A DNA stretch of 64,000 nt from positions 62,001 through 126,000 of the forward strand of contig CAXXIB010000002.1 of assembly GCA_963675925.2 (NCBI GenBank), given 5' to 3'. Of the stretch, positions 61,268 to 64,000 are shown piece by piece; positions within the stretch are counted from its first letter, which is position 1; each line of letters starts with the position of its first letter. The notes beneath the pieces were generated by a model. It worked only from the letters and a program-made list of their open reading frames with translations. It did not search any database and was not told the origin of the DNA. The stretch is from CAXXOK01 sp963675925. GTDB taxonomy: Bacteria; Bacillota; Clostridia; Christensenellales; Aristaeellaceae. The position numbers and the translations under genes were made by a program.

Positions 61268-61408
61268 ATGTTGAAAACCGGCGATACCCCCGGCAAGGGA
61301 ACCTACAAGTGCCTGAAATGCGGTAAGATCATCACCCTGGATAGTGATACCGATGCGCTTCCCGTATGCCCCAAGTGCGGCAACCAAACCTGGAAAAAGG
61401 TAGAGTAG
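61268..61408 (+). CDS. Zinc-ribbon miniprotein, 46 residues
   Basis: ATG at 61268 with AAGGAGGG seven bases before. It contains two Cys pairs, YKCLKCGK and PVCPKCGN, 18 residues apart, a complete rubredoxin-like zinc ribbon and nothing else. Similar free-standing zinc ribbons occur in many Firmicutes without known function. A TATACT box lies at 61186-61191. Confidence 0.85.
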   Translation: MLKTGDTPGKGTYKCLKCGKIITLDSDTDALPVCPKCGNQTWKKVE

Positions 61409-61427
61409 TAAGACCCGATTACAATCA

Positions 61428-61457
61428 AAACGCCCCGTTGCTTGCAACGGGGCGTTT
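61428..61457. terminator. Terminator after the zinc-ribbon gene
   Basis: Perfect 13-bp stem AAACGCCCCGTTG with loop CTTG, between convergent genes; tails are only weakly T-rich. Confidence 0.8.
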
Positions 61458-61490
61458 GATACTCGCTGGAACAGCATCAGACTTTACGCT

Positions 61491-61745
61491 CTAGTTCAAA
61501 TCCATCAGCTTGGCGGTGATGCCATCCAGTATGTTTAAGTCTTTCACCAGCTGCTCAACCTCTTGCAGCGTGCCGCAGGGCTGGAGCACGATCAGGCCGT
61601 AATTGGCGCAGGTGTCATCATCCACCTCGTGCAAGCCAAGGCGGGTTTTAATCAGGCAGCCATTCTTTGTCAGCGCTTGTTGCAGCACCCCGGCGTTGGC
61701 TACCCGGTTGTCCAGTTTAATCCCGACAATATAGTTACAGTTCAT
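61491..61745 (-). CDS. Small ACT-like/TM1266-type protein
   Basis: 84 residues; ATG follows AAGGAGG. The beta-alpha-beta pattern (NYIVGIKLDNR, then CANYGLIVLQPCG, then ILDGITAKLMDL) resembles ferredoxin-like ACT domains such as the TM1266 family linked to hydrogenase maturation. Ligand unknown, and no hydrogenase genes are near. Single gene. Confidence 0.7.
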   Translation of the reverse strand: MNCNYIVGIKLDNRVANAGVLQQALTKNGCLIKTRLGLHEVDDDTCANYGLIVLQPCGTLQEVEQLVKDLNILDGITAKLMDLN

Positions 61746-61896
61746 GCTGTATCCTCCTTACGTCTCTCTATGAAATCAGCTTTGGTACAATGCTTTATGT
61801 ATTCAAGATGTCGTTTTGAATCCCTTTCGAAACCGCCGATTCCGCCCCGATTTGTTTTTCTTTCCTGTAAGCATTCCCAAAACGGCGGTCTGCGAG

Positions 61897-61902
61897 TATA
61901 AT
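61897..61902 (+). promoter_or_regulatory. -10 box of xpt
   Basis: Perfect TATAAT 37 bases before the gene; the -35 region (TTCCCA at 17 bases) is poor. No purine riboswitch is visible in the 190-base gap. Confidence 0.45.
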
Positions 61903-61938
61903 AGTTAGAAATAAGCTAACGAAGATGGAGATGTTACA

Positions 61939-62508
61939 ATGGATCTTCTCAAGGAGCGCATCGTCCGGGACGGCCGGGTGAAGGATGAACAAATCATCAA
62001 GGTGGACGGATTTTTGAACCACCAGATCGATATTCAGCTGATGGATGAGATCTCCCGGGAGTTTAAACGCCTGTTTCATGAGGAGAAAATCACCAAGGTC
62101 ATCACCATTGAAGCCAGCGGCATCGCCATTGCCTGCTTCACCGCGCTACAATTTGGGGTTCCGGTGGTGTTTGCTAAAAAGTCCGAAAGCAAGAACATCG
62201 ACGGCGCGGTCTACCGCACTGTGGTTACCAGCTTTACACGCGGCAGGGACTACACGGTGATCCTTGAAAAACGCTATCTCTCCTCCGATGACCGCATTTT
62301 GATCGTAGACGATATTCTGGCTACCGGCAAAGCGCAAAAAGGCCTGCTGGACATTGCCAGTCAGGCCGGAGCCGCCGTTGCGGGCATCGGAATTGTGATC
62401 GAAAAAGGTTTCCAGGGCGGCGGAGATGCCCTGCGCAAGAGCGGTTACAATGTACAAAGCCTTGCCATTATCGACAGTATGCAGGACGGTACAGTACACT
62501 TCCGCTAA
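61939..62508 (+). CDS. xpt: Xanthine phosphoribosyltransferase
   Basis: 189 residues. The PRPP-binding motif is RILIVDDILATGKA, and VITIEASGIAIACFTA and FAKKSESKNIDG are typical of Xpt. It converts xanthine and PRPP into XMP for purine salvage. It faces the nucleoside-type ABC permease genes that end 13 bases beyond its stop. Confidence 0.93.
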   Translation: MDLLKERIVRDGRVKDEQIIKVDGFLNHQIDIQLMDEISREFKRLFHEEKITKVITIEASGIAIACFTALQFGVPVVFAKKSESKNIDGAVYRTVVTSFTRGRDYTVILEKRYLSSDDRILIVDDILATGKAQKGLLDIASQAGAAVAGIGIVIEKGFQGGGDALRKSGYNVQSLAIIDSMQDGTVHFR

Positions 62509-62520
62509 ACAGCATACAAC

Positions 62521-63492
62521 TTATCTGTCTTCACGGAAATACGGCTGCCCCAAGTTTGCGGGTGGCTGATTTTCATGTTTATGGCGCATGGAAACAACGA
62601 TCAGCACCAGTATGGTCACAATATACGGCAGCATCTTGAACAGCTCCTGCGACGAACGGGTCAAGCCGCCGATGTAGAAGTACAGCCAGAACAAAATACC
62701 AAACAGATACGAGCCCCAAATGGCCTGCAGCGGCTTCCAGCGCGCGAAGATAACCAGTGCGACCGCCAACCAGCCGAGTTTTTCAATCCCGCCATCGTTG
62801 GCCCAGGTGCCTTTGATGTAGTCCATAATGTAATACAGACCACCCATACCGGTGATTGCCGCACCCACGCAAGTGGACAGGTACTTGTACTTGGTCACGC
62901 TGATGCCTGCGGCATCTGCCGTGGCGGGGTTTTCACCCACGGCACGGAGGTTTAACCCCGTGCGGGTTTTCCGCAGGAACCAGCTGGTGAGCACCGCCAA
63001 AACAATGGCCAGATACACCATAAAGCCGAGCGAAGAAAACACCCCGACATTGGATAAGAACGGCAGTGTGGCCCTGTAAGCACCGCTGGTCGGTGCAACA
63101 GAAATCTGCCCCACACCACCAGCCAGCTTGTTCATCGCGCCGCCAAAGAAGTTGGCGACACCGGAGCCGAATATGGTCAGGGTCAGTCCGGTCACATTTT
63201 GGTTAGCTTTCAGCGTAATGGTCAGAAAACTGTAGATAAACCCTGCCAGCACCGACGCCAGTAGTGCGCAAAGCAGCGCGATCAGCAAACCGATAAACGG
63301 CACAGGCATGGCTACAGCGTTTTCATAGTAAAACGCGCCGCCAAGACCGGCAATACCGCCCAGGTACATAATGCCCGGCACACCCAGGTTCAAGTTACCG
63401 GATTTTTCCGTTAATATCTCGCCCACTGCGCCAAACAGGATCACGGTGCCAAACACGATTGCCGCCTGCATCAAAGATAATATTTGAGACAT
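62521..63492 (-). CDS. Nucleoside/simple-sugar ABC transporter permease (NupQ/YufQ-like)
   Basis: 323 residues with about eight to nine helices. FGAVGEILTEKSGNLNLGVPG and RAVGENPATADAAGISV are characteristic of BPD_transp_2 permeases of BmpA-linked nucleoside importers. The gene begins one base after the stop of the partner permease. With xpt next to it, purine nucleoside uptake is a reasonable inference. Confidence 0.9.
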   Translation of the reverse strand: MSQILSLMQAAIVFGTVILFGAVGEILTEKSGNLNLGVPGIMYLGGIAGLGGAFYYENAVAMPVPFIGLLIALLCALLASVLAGFIYSFLTITLKANQNVTGLTLTIFGSGVANFFGGAMNKLAGGVGQISVAPTSGAYRATLPFLSNVGVFSSLGFMVYLAIVLAVLTSWFLRKTRTGLNLRAVGENPATADAAGISVTKYKYLSTCVGAAITGMGGLYYIMDYIKGTWANDGGIEKLGWLAVALVIFARWKPLQAIWGSYLFGILFWLYFYIGGLTRSSQELFKMLPYIVTILVLIVVSMRHKHENQPPANLGQPYFREDR

Positions 63493-63493
63493 C

Positions 63494-64000
63494 TTACTTG
63501 CCCTCCCGTCCGCGGAAGATCAACCGGTAGCGGGTAAAAAACTCGCTGCCGAGGATAAAGAACAGGATGATGCCTGTGATCATCTGGGAGGCATAGTCGT
63601 TCAGGTTGTACTGGGACGCAATTTGTATCGCGCCTTTTTCAAGGAACACGAGCAACCCCGCCACCAATATCATTACGAAGGTGTTGAACTTGGCAAGCCA
63701 TGCCACAATGATAGCCGTAAACCCGTTACCACCGGCCGTACCGGTGGATATCGTGTGCGATGCCCCGGCGACTGCAATGTAGCCCGCCAGGCCGCAGATC
63801 GCGCCGGACAGCATCATCGTCCGTATCACTACCCGCTTGACGCTGATGCCGATATAGCGTGCGGTTTTGTTGGATTCCCCCACCACCGCAATTTCATAGC
63901 CATGCTTAGAGTAGCGCAGGTAAACAAACATCGCAACCGTCAGTGCCAGTACTATGACGACGTTGAGCAGATACTTCTGCCCTAGCAGCGGCGGAAACCA
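63494..64000 (-). CDS. Nucleoside/simple-sugar ABC transporter permease (NupP/YufP-like), 5' end outside the window
   Basis: 169 codons are visible; the frame is open to the window edge, beginning PPLLGQKYLLNVVIVLAL. SKHGYEIAVVGESNKTARYIGISV is the loop typical of this permease family, and GGNGFTAIIVAWLAKFN follows. An ATG at 63931 is internal, not the start. It forms the membrane pore with the following permease; ATPase and binding-protein genes probably lie beyond the edge. Confidence 0.88.
   Translation of the reverse strand, partial: WFPPLLGQKYLLNVVIVLALTVAMFVYLRYSKHGYEIAVVGESNKTARYIGISVKRVVIRTMMLSGAICGLAGYIAVAGASHTISTGTAGGNGFTAIIVAWLAKFNTFVMILVAGLLVFLEKGAIQIASQYNLNDYASQMITGIILFFILGSEFFTRYRLIFRGREGK

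Noticed and set aside
61746..61938. Purine riboswitch in front of xpt
   Set aside because: The conserved purine aptamer core and its loops are not visible; only a promoter -10 box is seen.

Overview
The window looks like chromosomal DNA of a sporulation-lineage Firmicute, most likely a moderately GC-rich Clostridia member. Evidence is the thyX-rlmB-yacP-sigH block, the diadenylate cyclase pair cdaA/cdaR, an RqcP-type S4 protein, ComEC, a CD1247-like protein and Firmicute-style Shine-Dalgarno sequences. The exact lineage cannot be read from the sequence. There is no phage, IS element, CRISPR array or rRNA. Gene density is very high and no stretch above about 270 bases lacks a gene.

Layout. 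1-1.3 kb: the 5' part of a membrane-anchored alpha/beta hydrolase gene and a tRNA-Leu(UAA). 1.3-10.9 kb: one long rightward transcription unit, thyX-rlmB-yacP-sigH-FHA-like-ftsW-PBP-AEC carrier-galK, from a consensus promoter to a strong terminator. 10.9-18.3 kb: a sugar/uronide utilisation locus (GH88 hydrolase, DUF2264 protein, two ABC permeases, solute-binding protein) transcribed leftward and divergent from a LacI-type regulator; two identical palindromes in the divergent region are probable operators. 18.3-24.1 kb: leftward TVP38 protein, CD1247-like protein, EF-P, Xaa-Pro peptidase, LUD protein, RsmG, YdcF-like and RadC.

24.3-29.5 kb: rightward c-di-AMP operon (cdaA, cdaR, an unrecognised one-helix protein with a long disordered tail, a P-loop ATPase, an RsmF-like rRNA methyltransferase). 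29.5-41.5 kb: a tightly packed leftward run of twelve genes from ilvE to holA, including ispD/ispF, comEC, rqcP, pepV and two unrecognised proteins. 41.5-47 kb: cell-surface genes (peptidoglycan-binding protein, Wzz/BY-kinase-like protein with a degenerate ATP site, large SH3b/FN3 protein). 47-52 kb: uvrB with a near-consensus SOS box, a diguanylate cyclase, citrate synthase. 52-58.2 kb: CopA copper ATPase, a split chromate transporter, a polyprenyl sugar transferase and a sugar nucleotidyltransferase. 58.3-61.2 kb: TetR-controlled ABC exporter with a visible operator. 61.2-64 kb: zinc-ribbon miniprotein, small ACT-like protein, xanthine phosphoribosyltransferase and nucleoside-type ABC permeases (last one cut by the window edge).

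Five genes (solute-binding protein, LacI regulator, TVP38 protein, EF-P, RsmF-like) read as frameshifted. Four fall within 3 kb and two are explained by one extra G in a GGGG run, so sequencing or assembly error is at least as likely as real decay. I found no convincing wholly new system. The most original leads are the paired LacI operators, the repeat-tailed RlmB, the pseudo-BY-kinase, the hairpin between copA and citrate synthase, and the uncharacterised members of the FHA-ftsW-PBP and cdaA-cdaR operons.
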